Shown here: in pieces, positions 9,220 to 17,467 of the stretch
Layout: every line of letters begins with the position of its first letter
How positions within the stretch are numbered: position 1 is the stretch's first letter
Made by a program: the position numbers and the translations under genes
Notes under the pieces: generated by a model
What the model saw: only the letters and a program-made list of their open reading frames with translations
Told to the model about the DNA's origin: nothing
Databases searched by the model: none
Source of the DNA: SURF-21 sp964462595
GTDB lineage: Bacteria; Actinomycetota; Geothermincolia; Geothermincolales; RBG-13-55-18
Assembly (NCBI GenBank): GCA_964462595.1
Contig: CAYWXM010000058.1
Location: 53,258-117,257 of the forward strand
Direction of reading: 5' to 3'
Length of the DNA stretch: 64,000 nucleotides

Positions 9220-9246
9220 GGGGGCGCGGCACACCGCGCCCCCTTT
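9220..9246 (+). terminator. intrinsic terminator after acyl-CoA ligase
   Basis: A perfect 10-bp GC-rich stem, GGGGGCGCGG / CCGCGCCCCC, with a CACA loop followed by TTT, 25 nt after the stop codon. Confidence 0.85.
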
Positions 9247-9249
9247 CTA

Positions 9250-9468
9250 ATGCCTGAGTTGGCCGAGACCAGGACCCACGAGGGCTTCGGTGGAGGCGCA
9301 TACGACGACAGGTCGGGAACCCCGGCGGAACACGTGCACGCTGTCGTGGCGGCGGCGAAGCAGTTCGGCAGCTACCCTATCGCCAGCGACCTGGACAGAC
9401 GGACCTTCATCGAGCCCGAGTTCTTACCTTTCGGGGAATGGATGAGAAAAGAATGCCTGCCCGTCTAG
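9250..9468 (+). CDS. small hypothetical ORF, possibly a gene remnant
   Basis: A 72-codon frame directly after the terminator, with no ribosome-binding site visible before its ATG. The peptide ends in EPEFLPFGEWMRKE, which looks like real protein rather than an antisense shadow, but no family is recognised. It converges on and overlaps the next gene by 4 nt. It could be the decayed C-terminal piece of a lost gene. Confidence 0.25.
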   Translation: MPELAETRTHEGFGGGAYDDRSGTPAEHVHAVVAAAKQFGSYPIASDLDRRTFIEPEFLPFGEWMRKECLPV

Positions 9469-9773
9469 GGCTCGGCAGGACGGACGTAGAGGCGGTACAT
9501 GCGCTCGCCGGAAACCTCGAAGCACCTGGTACAGCCCGGGTACGAGTCCGGGTCCAGCTCCTCGAGCAGGCACTCGAAGCCCAGCTCCCCGTACTCGCCC
9601 AGGACCCGCGCGAGGTGGTCGCCGGCGGAAACCATGGTCTCCCTCCAGCCGCCCTCCTCTACCTCGGACGCATCGCGCATCAGGCGGCAATGCGGCGGGA
9701 AGTTCACCTGATCCCGTTCTTCGCCTTGCGGCACCTGTCCTCCTGTTTCTATCCCGGCTGTCGAGCGGGGCAC
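9465..9773 (-). CDS. small hypothetical protein downstream of ferredoxin gene
   Basis: A 102-aa frame whose GTG (9771-9773) directly abuts the TAG of the ferredoxin-domain gene, so translation would be coupled. The first 30 residues are low in structure. The rest (DHLARVLGEYGELGFECLLEELDPD, then YPGCTRCFEV) is a compact mixed helix/strand segment with a CxxC pair. The start is uncertain. Family unknown; the link to the upstream redox protein rests on position only. Confidence 0.5.
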   Translation of the reverse strand: MPRSTAGIETGGQVPQGEERDQVNFPPHCRLMRDASEVEEGGWRETMVSAGDHLARVLGEYGELGFECLLEELDPDSYPGCTRCFEVSGERMYRLYVRPAEP

Positions 9774-10619
9774 CTAGCGCTTGACCATGCGGTTGGCCTG
9801 GTTGGGGCAGACCCTGACGCACTGCCCGCATCCCTGGCAATCCAGCACCTCGACCTTGCCGTCTTTCAGTCTTCTCTCCTCGAAAGCGCATATGTCAACA
9901 CAGGCCCCGCAACCTTCACACCTTTCCAGGTCGACGACGGAGCGATACACGGAGGGGATAAAATGATAGCCCGATCGCTTGTAGATCCTGTAAGCCCAGA
10001 TGGGCAGGCAGGCGCACTTGCAGCAGTTGCAGATCACGAAGTAGTTGGTGGTCCCGTGGTAGTACATGTGCCGGTCGAGCATGGGCACCAGCCCCAGCTC
10101 GTAGCTCTCCTCGACTATCCGCTTCGCCTCCTCCTTGCTGATGACGCGGTAATCGTTGGGGAAGAGGTCCAGCCATATCTGGGTGCCGGTCAGGATCACG
10201 ATATCGGTCTCCAGGGGGTGATCGCAGGCGTGGGTCGCCAGCCTGCAGCGGCAAGGGCCTACCGCCAGGCGGCTTTCTTCGGGCAGTTCGTCTATGAATT
10301 CCAGCATCTCCTCGAGGGTCATAGCCTGGCCAGCTACCATGTGCTCGCCCGCGAACTTGGCCATGGCGTAGTAGAAGAACTTGTTTACCAGCGGTTTAGA
10401 CATGAAGGGGCGGCGGATCAGCCAGTAGAAGACGGCCAGCAGCCGGACCTCGAACCAGGCGTAATGCCTGAGCATGAACTTGCGCAGCCCGCTCTCCTCG
10501 GCGATGAAGGGGTCGCCCCAGTGCAAAGGCAACGTCCGGCACAGCAGCTCCAGCATCAGCAGCGGCAGCAGCAGTTGCCCGCCGAGTTCCCTATCCCGGT
10601 CCCTGTTCTGAGAAGCCAT
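9774..10619 (-). CDS. 4Fe-4S ferredoxin-domain protein with extra Cys clusters
   Basis: 281 aa; the ATG follows TGGAGGTAAAG. The N-terminal 100 residues are helical and hydrophobic in places. A Cys-rich segment GPCRCRLATHACDHP lies near residue 120 and a second, CNCCKCACLP, near 200. The C-terminus is a two-cluster ferredoxin fold (CEGCGACVDICAF and CQGCGQCVRVCPN, about residues 230-275). Proteins with this CRCR...CNCC...ferredoxin order are common in strict anaerobes, but I know of no proven function. The Cys clusters suggest electron transfer or metal binding. It is the first gene of a two-gene unit. Confidence 0.85.
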   Translation of the reverse strand: MASQNRDRDRELGGQLLLPLLMLELLCRTLPLHWGDPFIAEESGLRKFMLRHYAWFEVRLLAVFYWLIRRPFMSKPLVNKFFYYAMAKFAGEHMVAGQAMTLEEMLEFIDELPEESRLAVGPCRCRLATHACDHPLETDIVILTGTQIWLDLFPNDYRVISKEEAKRIVEESYELGLVPMLDRHMYYHGTTNYFVICNCCKCACLPIWAYRIYKRSGYHFIPSVYRSVVDLERCEGCGACVDICAFEERRLKDGKVEVLDCQGCGQCVRVCPNQANRMVKR

Positions 10620-10894
10620 CTTTACCTCCAGAGAACGATCTTCATGACGGCCGACGCTACTATTCTAACAACCCATGCATCCCGGGTCATTGAGGGATTG
10701 CGTACGAGCTGGCCTAACGGATGGACACCGCTGCCAGCCTCGATGCGGATGATATAATACGCGAGGGTATATCCCGGCAGCACCCGCAACACCCGACAAA
10801 GGGCACTTCCCGCAATTGTGCAGCGGATTTACGTTTTCGGGTTGCTGCCGGATCCGGAAAGAAGAAAGCAGGGAAAGGATGCGGGGGTGATGCC

Positions 10895-11650
10895 ATGAAA
10901 GGCCTGGAAAACCTGGCGCGGAAGTTCCTCTACTACCCCGACCGCCTCCCCGCGGACATGCTGCCGCCACGCTGGGCGGGTGGCGCGGAAGAGGTCTGGC
11001 TGGACTGCGACGACGGGATAAGGATACACGGACTTTGGTGGCCCGAGCCGGAGGGCGCCCCGGTCATCCTCTTCCTGCACGGCAACGCCCAGGAGGCCTA
11101 CAGCTGGTCCTTGGTGCACGAGGAACTGGCGCCCCTCGCATGCCGCGTGCTCCTCATAGACTTCCACGGTTACGGCAAGAGCGGGGGCGAGCCCCACGAG
11201 GCGGGCCTGTACCTGGACGGGAAAGCGGCCCTGGCATGGCTGAACCGTCGCGGATCGGAAGACGAGGATGTAATCGTTTTCGGTAAATCGCTGGGCGGCG
11301 GGGTGGCCTGCGAGATAGCGCAGGACAGGCGGCTCAAGGCCCTGGTGCTCGAATCCACCTTCACCTCCCTGGCCAGCGTGGCGCGCAAGCTCTTCCCTTT
11401 CCTCCCCCAGGGCATTCTCCTGGGTGAGGTGTACGATTCCATCTCCAAGCTGCCCCGCGCACGCTGTCCGGTGATGGTGGTCCACGGCGAGATGGACGAG
11501 CTCATCCCCGCCTCCGAGGGCATGGACCTTTACGCCGCGGCTCCGGAGCCCAAGGAGCTGTACCTGGTGCCGGGGGCGGGACATAACGACGTCTCCATGG
11601 TCGCAGGGCCGGAGTACGCACGCCGCATCGCCTCCTTCCTGGAAAGATAA
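10895..11650 (+). CDS. alpha/beta hydrolase (BEM46/YqkD-like)
   Basis: A 251-aa serine hydrolase. The ATG at 10895 follows GGGGGTG; an upstream in-frame ATG at 10721 gives a low-complexity extension and is rejected. The oxyanion strand VILFLHGNAQEA is near residue 60, the nucleophile elbow GKSLGGG near 132, the catalytic Asp probably in VVHGEMDELIP near 205, and the His in PGAGHND near 232. The order Ser-Asp-His and the YGKSGG loop fit the BEM46/ABHD13 subfamily. Substrate unknown. No operon partner; the 275 bp before it separate it from the divergent ferredoxin gene. Confidence 0.88.
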   Translation: MKGLENLARKFLYYPDRLPADMLPPRWAGGAEEVWLDCDDGIRIHGLWWPEPEGAPVILFLHGNAQEAYSWSLVHEELAPLACRVLLIDFHGYGKSGGEPHEAGLYLDGKAALAWLNRRGSEDEDVIVFGKSLGGGVACEIAQDRRLKALVLESTFTSLASVARKLFPFLPQGILLGEVYDSISKLPRARCPVMVVHGEMDELIPASEGMDLYAAAPEPKELYLVPGAGHNDVSMVAGPEYARRIASFLER

Positions 11651-11817
11651 ACTGCAGTAATCCAGCCCGTTCATTCCCGCGTCCGGATGCGGACGTTCCG
11701 CGTCTACGTATCGTAAAGCTGACGGTGCGGCGGGGCGGGAGGCCTCGAAATAGAAGGCCTTCCCGCATCCCTCCGCTTTGGGATGATGGTGCCGGCCCCA
11801 TGTGTTAACCTTGCCAC

Positions 11818-12399
11818 ATGTGGTGGAAAGCGTTTCTGGCCGCATTCGGCCTCTTGTTCGTGGCGGAGCTGGGCGACAAGACCCAGCTCATCATACTCAC
11901 CCTTTCCGCCAGGAGCGGCTTCAGGCAGGTGTTCCTCGGAGCCGCGGCGGCTTTCGCTTTCTTGAACGCCCTGGCCGTATCGCTGGGAATCCTGGTCTAC
12001 GAGTTCGTCCCCGAAGAGGTTATAAAATACGCGGTCACTGCGGCATTCGTCATTATCGGTATATTCCTGCTGCTGCCCGAGAGAAAAAGAGAGGGTTACG
12101 GCGAAGAAGCCGGCGACGAGGAGGAAGGGAAGAAGGGGCGCGGGCCGCTTCTCAGCGCTTTTCTGCTCGTCAGCCTGATGGAGCTTGGGGACAAGACCCA
12201 GCTCACGCTATTGGCCCTCACCGCCGAGTACTCGCAGCCGATCTTCGTCTTCGTCGGGGGGACGCTCGCCCTGTGGGCCACCTCGCTCATTGGAGCCCTC
12301 ATAGGCGCGAGATTGGGTGGGTTGATACACCCGGTGTGGATGCGCCGCATCTCCGGCGTCATCTTCATCGCCTTCGGCATCGCCAACCTTTTCTGGTAA
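11818..12399 (+). CDS. GDT1/TMEM165 family (UPF0016) cation transporter
   Basis: A 193-aa membrane protein of six predicted helices in two homologous halves. Each half carries the family signature: AELGDKTQLIIL near residue 17 and MELGDKTQLTLL near 122. The acidic loop between halves (about residues 88-110, EEAGDEEEGKKG) is longer than usual. Bacterial relatives (MneA, Mnx) export Mn2+ and eukaryotic ones move Ca2+/Mn2+. Cation export at the cytoplasmic membrane is therefore likely; which ion is inference. The ribosome-binding site is poor. A palindromic repeat starts 3 nt after the stop codon. Confidence 0.93.
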   Translation: MWWKAFLAAFGLLFVAELGDKTQLIILTLSARSGFRQVFLGAAAAFAFLNALAVSLGILVYEFVPEEVIKYAVTAAFVIIGIFLLLPERKREGYGEEAGDEEEGKKGRGPLLSAFLLVSLMELGDKTQLTLLALTAEYSQPIFVFVGGTLALWATSLIGALIGARLGGLIHPVWMRRISGVIFIAFGIANLFW

Positions 12400-12401
12400 A
12401 T

Positions 12402-12523
12402 GGGGACAGGTCTCGTTTTTTGCATACACTGGTATGCGAGGAGCTTTCTTACACATGCCCGCATGATACCAGGCACTTTATGCTCATCCCTCGACAACCG
12501 AATGCAAAACACAAGACCTGTTT
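12402..12523 (+). repeat. REP/MITE-like palindromic repeat, copy B
   Basis: Starts 3 nt after the stop of the cation transporter gene. The left end ACAGGTCTCGTTTTTTGCAT and the right end (complement of ATGCAAAACACAAGACCTGT) are imperfect inverted copies differing at two positions. Inside are a CATAC/GTATG hairpin and TTCTTACACATGCCCGCAT, corresponding to the conserved core of copies A, D and E. Confidence 0.75.
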
Positions 12524-12621
12524 CCGATCCTTATAAATCCCACCTCAAGCTCCGCCCCCCGCGTGGCGCAATACGCCTGGAGGCGGCCGGCATGATCTCC
12601 GTACCGGTTACAGCTTCCCTC

Positions 12622-13893
12622 TCAGGGCTCGATCAGCTTGTAGTCTCCCGCCAGCCAGCCCTCCACGCCCGATGCGTATAAGGGCGAGGTAGGTTTCTCC
12701 GACGGGCCTCCCGCAAGGCAGGAATAGTACTTGTTGCAGGACATGTCGCTTATGAACCTGATGGTGGGCGAGAAGGTGGCGATCCTTCCTCCCGGTGCGC
12801 GGAATATGGCCCCCTGGGAGACCGTGCCGCGGCAGCCGATTATCTCGATGGGTCCGTAGTTGAAATCGGGCATCATGTCCCCGTATACCAGGTTCTTCAT
12901 CATCACCTGCCGCGTGCTCCCGAAGGGCGCGGCCTCCATCTCCAGCCCCCTGGCCACGGCCTCGCCGAATACCTCGTCCCTCGTCTTGCCGCCGAACCAC
13001 AGCGACTCCTCCCGCTGCAGCACGTGGTCGAACTGTCCGTAATACATGTAGTAGAGCTCGGTGTTATCCAGGATGTACTCTATGACCTCCCTGCCCACGC
13101 CGTAGTCCCCGAATACCGTCCTCACTATCTCGAAGTAAACGTTCTCGAAGACGCTCGCGGCGACCGAATCGCTGGCATATATGAGGTCCCAAGCGCTCAG
13201 GAGCTTTCCGTTGCCGCTCTCGGGCAGCAGGTGGCGGATGAGGGGCATTACGCGCTCCGCGTGCTTGCCGTACACGTTGTACTGCATCTTCTTCAGGCTC
13301 TCCACGGAATGGTCGTCTCTCTCCGCCAGCAGTTCGGCGATACGGGTGGCGCGGTCGTCGCTCATGGGCATGGTCTGTATATGCACGTCGCTGAGGTGGT
13401 TGAGGTCCTGGTTGGAGGTGCCGAAGTATCCCTGCTCCGGGTTGAGCAGGCGGGGGTTCTTCTCCGGAGGATAGAATCCCTTCCAATCGTAGGCCTCGTC
13501 CCATCCCGGCAGCGGCAGGACCCCTATCCAGTTATCCGGCCTTACCGGGCAGCGCCCGCCGCGGCAGAAGGCCTCCGCCTCCTTCAGCTCCTCCTCCTCC
13601 AGCAACTCCGCGTGCCTGAGCGAGAACCCCCAGATGTCGTACTTGCGCATGGTTTTGTCCATGGCGACGAAGTTCTCGTCGGGCGGCAGGTGCTCGGACA
13701 TCTGCCCCCGTGCTAGCAGGCGCGTCAGCTCCATCTGCATGCCGCGGTCGAAGGCCTGCACCAGGCCCAGTCCGTAGAAGGCATCCGGGAAATCGTCCGC
13801 TGCGACCACCGGGACCCCATGTTCGTCGCGCCTGACCGACACCTCGCCGCTGACGGCCTTGATGCGCTGTTCCTGACTTTCGAGTTCGAGCAC
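12622..13893 (-). CDS. penicillin-acylase family protein lacking the nucleophile region
   Basis: Homologous to penicillin acylase/N-acylhomoserine-lactone acylase precursors, which are about 700-800 aa; this one is 423. The GTG start at 13893 follows GGGAGGTGTG. Residues 20-70 match the alpha-chain start (VRRDEHGVPVVAADD, LVQAFDRGMQMELTRLL). Then, at about residue 145-150, the sequence jumps to the late beta-chain motif GWDEAYDWKGFYPPEKNPRLLNP, followed by the usual C-terminal half. The roughly 250-300 residues that normally hold the autoproteolysis site and N-terminal Ser nucleophile are absent, without frameshift. It cannot be a conventional Ntn hydrolase as it stands. It may be a pseudoenzyme or a gene with an internal deletion. 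Confidence 0.75.
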   Translation of the reverse strand: MLELESQEQRIKAVSGEVSVRRDEHGVPVVAADDFPDAFYGLGLVQAFDRGMQMELTRLLARGQMSEHLPPDENFVAMDKTMRKYDIWGFSLRHAELLEEEELKEAEAFCRGGRCPVRPDNWIGVLPLPGWDEAYDWKGFYPPEKNPRLLNPEQGYFGTSNQDLNHLSDVHIQTMPMSDDRATRIAELLAERDDHSVESLKKMQYNVYGKHAERVMPLIRHLLPESGNGKLLSAWDLIYASDSVAASVFENVYFEIVRTVFGDYGVGREVIEYILDNTELYYMYYGQFDHVLQREESLWFGGKTRDEVFGEAVARGLEMEAAPFGSTRQVMMKNLVYGDMMPDFNYGPIEIIGCRGTVSQGAIFRAPGGRIATFSPTIRFISDMSCNKYYSCLAGGPSEKPTSPLYASGVEGWLAGDYKLIEP

Positions 13894-14147
13894 GGCCTAC
13901 ACACCTCCCATCCCATTGCAGCCCCCGAGGTGGAGGCTGTGCCGACCTGCCTGAGTGAGGACGCTGGAAACGGGGGACGATCCCGGGTATGGAAAGCGGT
14001 TACGATCAGAGACCCATCCAACGCCACGGCTTATACAACGATTATACTATGACGCTGGATTCAGCCCTCGATTACCAGCACCGGGGTCTCCATTATCGAC
14101 GCAGTCACGAAGCCACAACATGTTGCGTAAGCTTTATCGGATTGAGT

Positions 14148-14272
14148 TGATCATGGTAGACCCCCCTGGAAGGCGGCTTCCAGGTCCTCGGGGGTATTGA
14201 TATTGAAGAAGGAAAGGAACCCCGGGTCGCAGGCGGCTATCTCTTCCTCCTCCAGGTAGCGTACATCGATCT
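14148..14272 (-). repeat. tandem duplicate of mobA 3' end (outer copy)
   Basis: 125 bp nearly identical to 14283-14407 at an exact offset of 135 bp, with only a handful of substitutions. It encodes, in the same frame as mobA but beyond its stop, a second copy of the MobA C-terminus (VRYLEEEEIAACDPGF...). It is untranslated unless the mobA TAA is read through. Confidence 0.9.
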
Positions 14273-14282
14273 GGGGTTCCTC

Positions 14283-14407
14283 TGATTATGGCAGGTCCCC
14301 CTGGAAGGCGGCTTCCAGGTCCTCGGGGGTATTGATATTGAAGAAGGAGCGGAACCCCGGGTCGCAGGCGGCTATCTCTTCCTCCTCCAGGTAGCGTACA
14401 TCGATCT
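14283..14407 (-). repeat. tandem duplicate of mobA 3' end (copy inside mobA)
   Basis: The member of the 135-bp-offset direct repeat that forms the last 41 codons of mobA and its stop. Within the shared part it differs from the outer copy by GGAGCGGAAC versus GGAAAGGAAC and by changes around the stop codon (TAA here, TGA in the outer copy). Confidence 0.9.
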
Positions 14408-14915
14408 TGTCGATGAGGTCGTGTATCTTGAGATGTCCTTGCTCGATGCAAACGCGGGCCTTGTCGAGAATATCCCGGCTGTAAACGGCGAACAGGGGCT
14501 CGATGTATTCCCCGCGCCTCGGGACCACGGCATCGAGGCCCGGCGCCGCCGAGAGCATGCAGCGTATGAGTTTCCGGCTCGGGTACGGCATGTCGCAGGC
14601 CATGATGAAGACGTAGGGCGCGGGCGAATTCTGCAGCGCGGTGTAGATCCCCACCAGGGGCCCCTTGCCGGATATGACATCCGCCACGACCTTCACGTCC
14701 GTGTCTTCCATCGACTCCAGGGGCGAACCGCCTCCCTGGACCACCAGCAGGATCAGGGGGAAGATGTCTCTCAGGGCAGAGAGGATTTGATCCAGGAGCG
14801 AACAATTGCCGATCTGCAGCCGGGCCTTATCCATGCCCAGGCGTTTTCCCTTCCCGCCGGCGAGCACCGCGGCGATGATCTGCTGCTGCGGGCCCTCGTT
14901 TCCGGTGACGCTCAT
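14286..14915 (-). CDS. mobA: molybdenum cofactor guanylyltransferase MobA
   Basis: Transfers GMP from GTP to molybdopterin to give Mo-MGD for enzymes such as formate dehydrogenase. 209 aa. The ATG at 14915 overlaps the fdhD stop as ATGA, so the two are translationally coupled; a longer frame upstream lies inside fdhD and is discarded. The nucleotide-binding signature AAVLAGGKGKRLGMDKA is at residues 15-31. VFIMACDMPYPS (Mg-binding Asp) is near 102 and the C-terminal FFNINTPEDL near 195. All are typical of MobA. The 3' end is duplicated downstream. No molybdoenzyme is in the window. Confidence 0.93.
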   Translation of the reverse strand: MSVTGNEGPQQQIIAAVLAGGKGKRLGMDKARLQIGNCSLLDQILSALRDIFPLILLVVQGGGSPLESMEDTDVKVVADVISGKGPLVGIYTALQNSPAPYVFIMACDMPYPSRKLIRCMLSAAPGLDAVVPRRGEYIEPLFAVYSRDILDKARVCIEQGHLKIHDLIDKIDVRYLEEEEIAACDPGFRSFFNINTPEDLEAAFQGDLP

Positions 14916-15742
14916 GAGACGACCCTCCGGGGATGGGTATAGACGTTGAACCTCCTGCCATCGGAGAAGCCCGCCACTGTGAGGCCGGCCCTTTCCGCAA
15001 CCCGCAACCCCAACGAGGTCGGTGCGGCCATGGACACGATCACCGGGATATTTGCCCTCACCGCTTTCAAGGCCATCTCGTAGCTTACCCGTCCTGAAAG
15101 CACCAGTATTTTGTCCTCCAGGGACGCGCCGTGCAGCGCGCACCAACCCACCACTTTGTCCAGGGCGTTGTGCCGCCCCACGTCCTCGGACACCATCACC
15201 ACCTCGCCTTCGGCGGTGAACACGCCCGCTCCGTGGGTACCGCCGGTGCCCCGGAAAACCTCCTGCCGCCGCGTCAACTCCTCCCCGATAAAATAGACGA
15301 CCTCCTCTTTTATACGCAGCTCGGAGGTTATCTGCCCTTCTTGATAGTCGTCAATGGAGGAGATGTCCGCCCCGCCGCAGCCGGTGCGCACCACGTAGGC
15401 GGAGCCGAAACGCTCCAGCTCGCCCGGTGAATCCAGCTCCAGCTCCACCACGTTTCCGCGGTCCAGGGCGGTGTCTTTCACTTCCCGCCCCTCTCCCATC
15501 TCCCGCTCCATGCTTCCGCAGTGCTTGAGCAGCTTTATCTGCGATACGTCTTCGATCACCTTTTCGGTAAGGCAGAACCCCACCGCCAGTTCCTTGTCCA
15601 TCCCCGGCAGGCGCATGAGGGCGACCAGCGGAAGTCCGTTCACGTGTATCTCCAGCGGGAGTTCGACCACCACGCGGTCGGCGACCTCCTCCGGGTCTTT
15701 TCCGCGGCGGTATCTCGTGATGTCGCGATCAACTGTGGACAT
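14912..15742 (-). CDS. fdhD: formate dehydrogenase accessory sulfurtransferase FdhD
   Basis: FdhD passes sulfur from IscS to the Mo-bis-MGD cofactor of formate dehydrogenase. 276 aa, full length for the family. Recognised from VELPLEIHVNGLPLVALMRLPG, then KELAVGFCLTEKVI, EDVGRHNALDKVVGW near residue 195, and ILVLSGRVSYEMALKA near 215. The catalytic loop reads RTGCGGAD. E. coli FdhD has two Cys here (CxxC), whereas this protein keeps only the first. It heads the fdhD-mobA pair, so both serve molybdenum cofactor maturation. The ribosome-binding site is weak (AAAGGCCTGAGC). Confidence 0.93.
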   Translation of the reverse strand: MSTVDRDITRYRRGKDPEEVADRVVVELPLEIHVNGLPLVALMRLPGMDKELAVGFCLTEKVIEDVSQIKLLKHCGSMEREMGEGREVKDTALDRGNVVELELDSPGELERFGSAYVVRTGCGGADISSIDDYQEGQITSELRIKEEVVYFIGEELTRRQEVFRGTGGTHGAGVFTAEGEVVMVSEDVGRHNALDKVVGWCALHGASLEDKILVLSGRVSYEMALKAVRANIPVIVSMAAPTSLGLRVAERAGLTVAGFSDGRRFNVYTHPRRVVS

Positions 15743-15846
15743 GCTCAGGCCTTTCGCTCACTTATCTTCTTATGATAGGTGCAGGCCTCCGGGCTGCGCA
15801 ATCGACCGGGTCAGATAGCGGCGGGCGCCGTTTCCGCCCGTTCCGG

Positions 15847-16305
15847 TTATGGTTTGCGGCGCAGATCGCCGTAGAAACGACCCTTTTCCACGTCCGTGAC
15901 GTAACTGTTCACATGATCGATGGCCGGATACTTAATAGAGGGCGGCGTGCCAGCGTCACGAACGTCCAGCATGTCTCCCACCCTCGTCCCCGTTTCGGCC
16001 GCCTTCCCGGCGGGAAGCTCTACTGCCGCCCGAGCCCTCAGCACCAGCGCGCCCAGCCGCCCCGGCTTCATATCATTGACCACCCGCCTGACCGTCCACG
16101 CCTCGTCCACGAAGATGACGTCTATGGCATAACGCATGCCGAAGGTGTGTACCTGGCGGCAGGGCACGATGAGCAGGCCGCACCCGTCTACCAGGGAGTC
16201 GGTGCCCAGCAAGCCCCGCCGCCGCGTGCCCGGCGTCTCGGCCGCAGCAGCACTTTTCGCCAGTACCGTTCCCCGTGTGATGTTTACCATTCTTACTTCG
16301 CGCAT
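15847..16305 (-). CDS. DUF192 family protein
   Basis: About 152 aa. Start chosen at ATG 16305 (MREVRMVNITRG); ATG 16290 is an alternative, and the longer frame upstream has no support. The DUF192 core is clear: TRRRGLLG near residue 40, VHTFGMRYAIDVIFVDE near 65, and VLELPAG-like RAAVELPAGKAAETGTRVGD near 105. Archaeal and bacterial DUF192 proteins are small beta-barrels of unknown biochemical role; some are secreted, but no signal peptide is seen here. It faces meaB divergently across 120 bp. Confidence 0.85.
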   Translation of the reverse strand: MREVRMVNITRGTVLAKSAAAAETPGTRRRGLLGTDSLVDGCGLLIVPCRQVHTFGMRYAIDVIFVDEAWTVRRVVNDMKPGRLGALVLRARAAVELPAGKAAETGTRVGDMLDVRDAGTPPSIKYPAIDHVNSYVTDVEKGRFYGDLRRKP

Positions 16306-16426
16306 GCACGAAGGATACACCACTGAGCACCTGGGGTCAGCCCCAGACAGGTTTACCGCATTAACCGGCATTGACCCGCAAAGCATAAACGTGAAGAATA
16401 TATGCGAGGATGCTTAAGGAGGCGGC

Positions 16427-17377
16427 ATGAAAGATATATATTCCCGTTTGCTCGATGGCGACCGTCGCGCGGTAGCACGGCTCATCAGCATGGTCGAGAA
16501 CGGAGACCCCGGGGCCATAGAGCCCATAGAAAGGCTGCACGAACATACCGGCCGCGCTCATATAGTGGGGATTACCGGTGCACCCGGCTCGGGCAAGAGC
16601 ACCCTTGTCTCTTCCCTCACCAAAGTCCTGCGAGCAAAGGGATTAAGCGTAGGGATAATCGCCATCGACCCCACCAGCCCCTTCAGCGGCGGGGCCATCC
16701 TGGGCGACCGCATCCGCATGCAGGACCTCGCCACCGACCCCGAGGTTTTTATCCGCTCCATGGGCACGCGCGGCGCCCTTGGCGGGATATCCATCGCCAC
16801 CAACGACGCCGTGAACATACTGGACGCCTTCGGCAAAGACGTAGTCGTAGTGGAGACCGTGGGTGCGGGCCAGGTTGAGGTGGAGATCGTCAAGCTGGCC
16901 CATACATCGGTGGTGGTGACCATGCCGGGGGGCGGCGACGAGATACAGGCGATCAAGGCCGGCATCATGGAGATAGGCGACATCTTCGTGGTCAACAAGG
17001 CCGACCGCGCGGACGCCGGGCGCACCTTCACCGAGATAGTGATGATGCTGGAGATGTCGGACCGCAAGGACGGTTGCATGCCCCCCGTCGTGCGCACCGT
17101 AGCGACCACGGGTGAGGGTGTAGAGGAGCTGGCGCAGGCTATCCTCGACCATCACCTCTACCTTGAAACCAACGGCTTGCTGGGCAAGAAGGCCAGGGAT
17201 CGCATCACAGCAGAGGTGCTCGATATCATAAATCACCAGGTGGGGGAAACGGTCATAAAAGCCCTGCGGGAGGACCAGGAGATGATCGATCTCATGCATA
17301 AACTGGTGGAAACGCGTGAGATAGATCCACATTCCGGGGCGCGCATGGTCATCCGGCACCTGCTGAAGAAGGGCTGA
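16427..17377 (+). CDS. meaB: methylmalonyl-CoA mutase-associated GTPase MeaB
   Basis: G3E-family GTPase (MeaB/ArgK/MMAA) that gates loading and protects the adenosylcobalamin of methylmalonyl-CoA mutase. 316 aa; ATG after TAAGGAGGCGGC. The P-loop GAPGSGKST is at residues 51-59. Other motifs are the switch/Mg motif FSGGAILGDRIRM near 89, the base-off switch TRGALGG near 118, the Walker B-like VVVETVGAGQ near 145 and the guanine motif NKAD near 187. The C-terminal dimerisation helices are present. No mutase gene is in the window. Its presence implies propionyl- or methylmalonyl-CoA metabolism, in keeping with the acyl-CoA genes at 1-9 kb. Confidence 0.95.
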   Translation: MKDIYSRLLDGDRRAVARLISMVENGDPGAIEPIERLHEHTGRAHIVGITGAPGSGKSTLVSSLTKVLRAKGLSVGIIAIDPTSPFSGGAILGDRIRMQDLATDPEVFIRSMGTRGALGGISIATNDAVNILDAFGKDVVVVETVGAGQVEVEIVKLAHTSVVVTMPGGGDEIQAIKAGIMEIGDIFVVNKADRADAGRTFTEIVMMLEMSDRKDGCMPPVVRTVATTGEGVEELAQAILDHHLYLETNGLLGKKARDRITAEVLDIINHQVGETVIKALREDQEMIDLMHKLVETREIDPHSGARMVIRHLLKKG

Positions 17378-17414
17378 GTCCATAGAAAAACCGTCGCCGA
17401 GACCGGAACGATCA

Positions 17415-17438
17415 AATCCCCGCCATCTGGCGGGGATT
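17415..17438. terminator. hairpin between convergent meaB and glutamine synthetase genes
   Basis: A perfect 10-bp stem AATCCCCGCC / GGCGGGGATT with an ATCT loop, in the 90-bp gap between two converging stop codons. The U-tract is poor on either strand, so termination strength is uncertain. Confidence 0.55.
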
Positions 17439-17467
17439 CATTGCTTGCGAGCAACCTGGCGGGCGCG

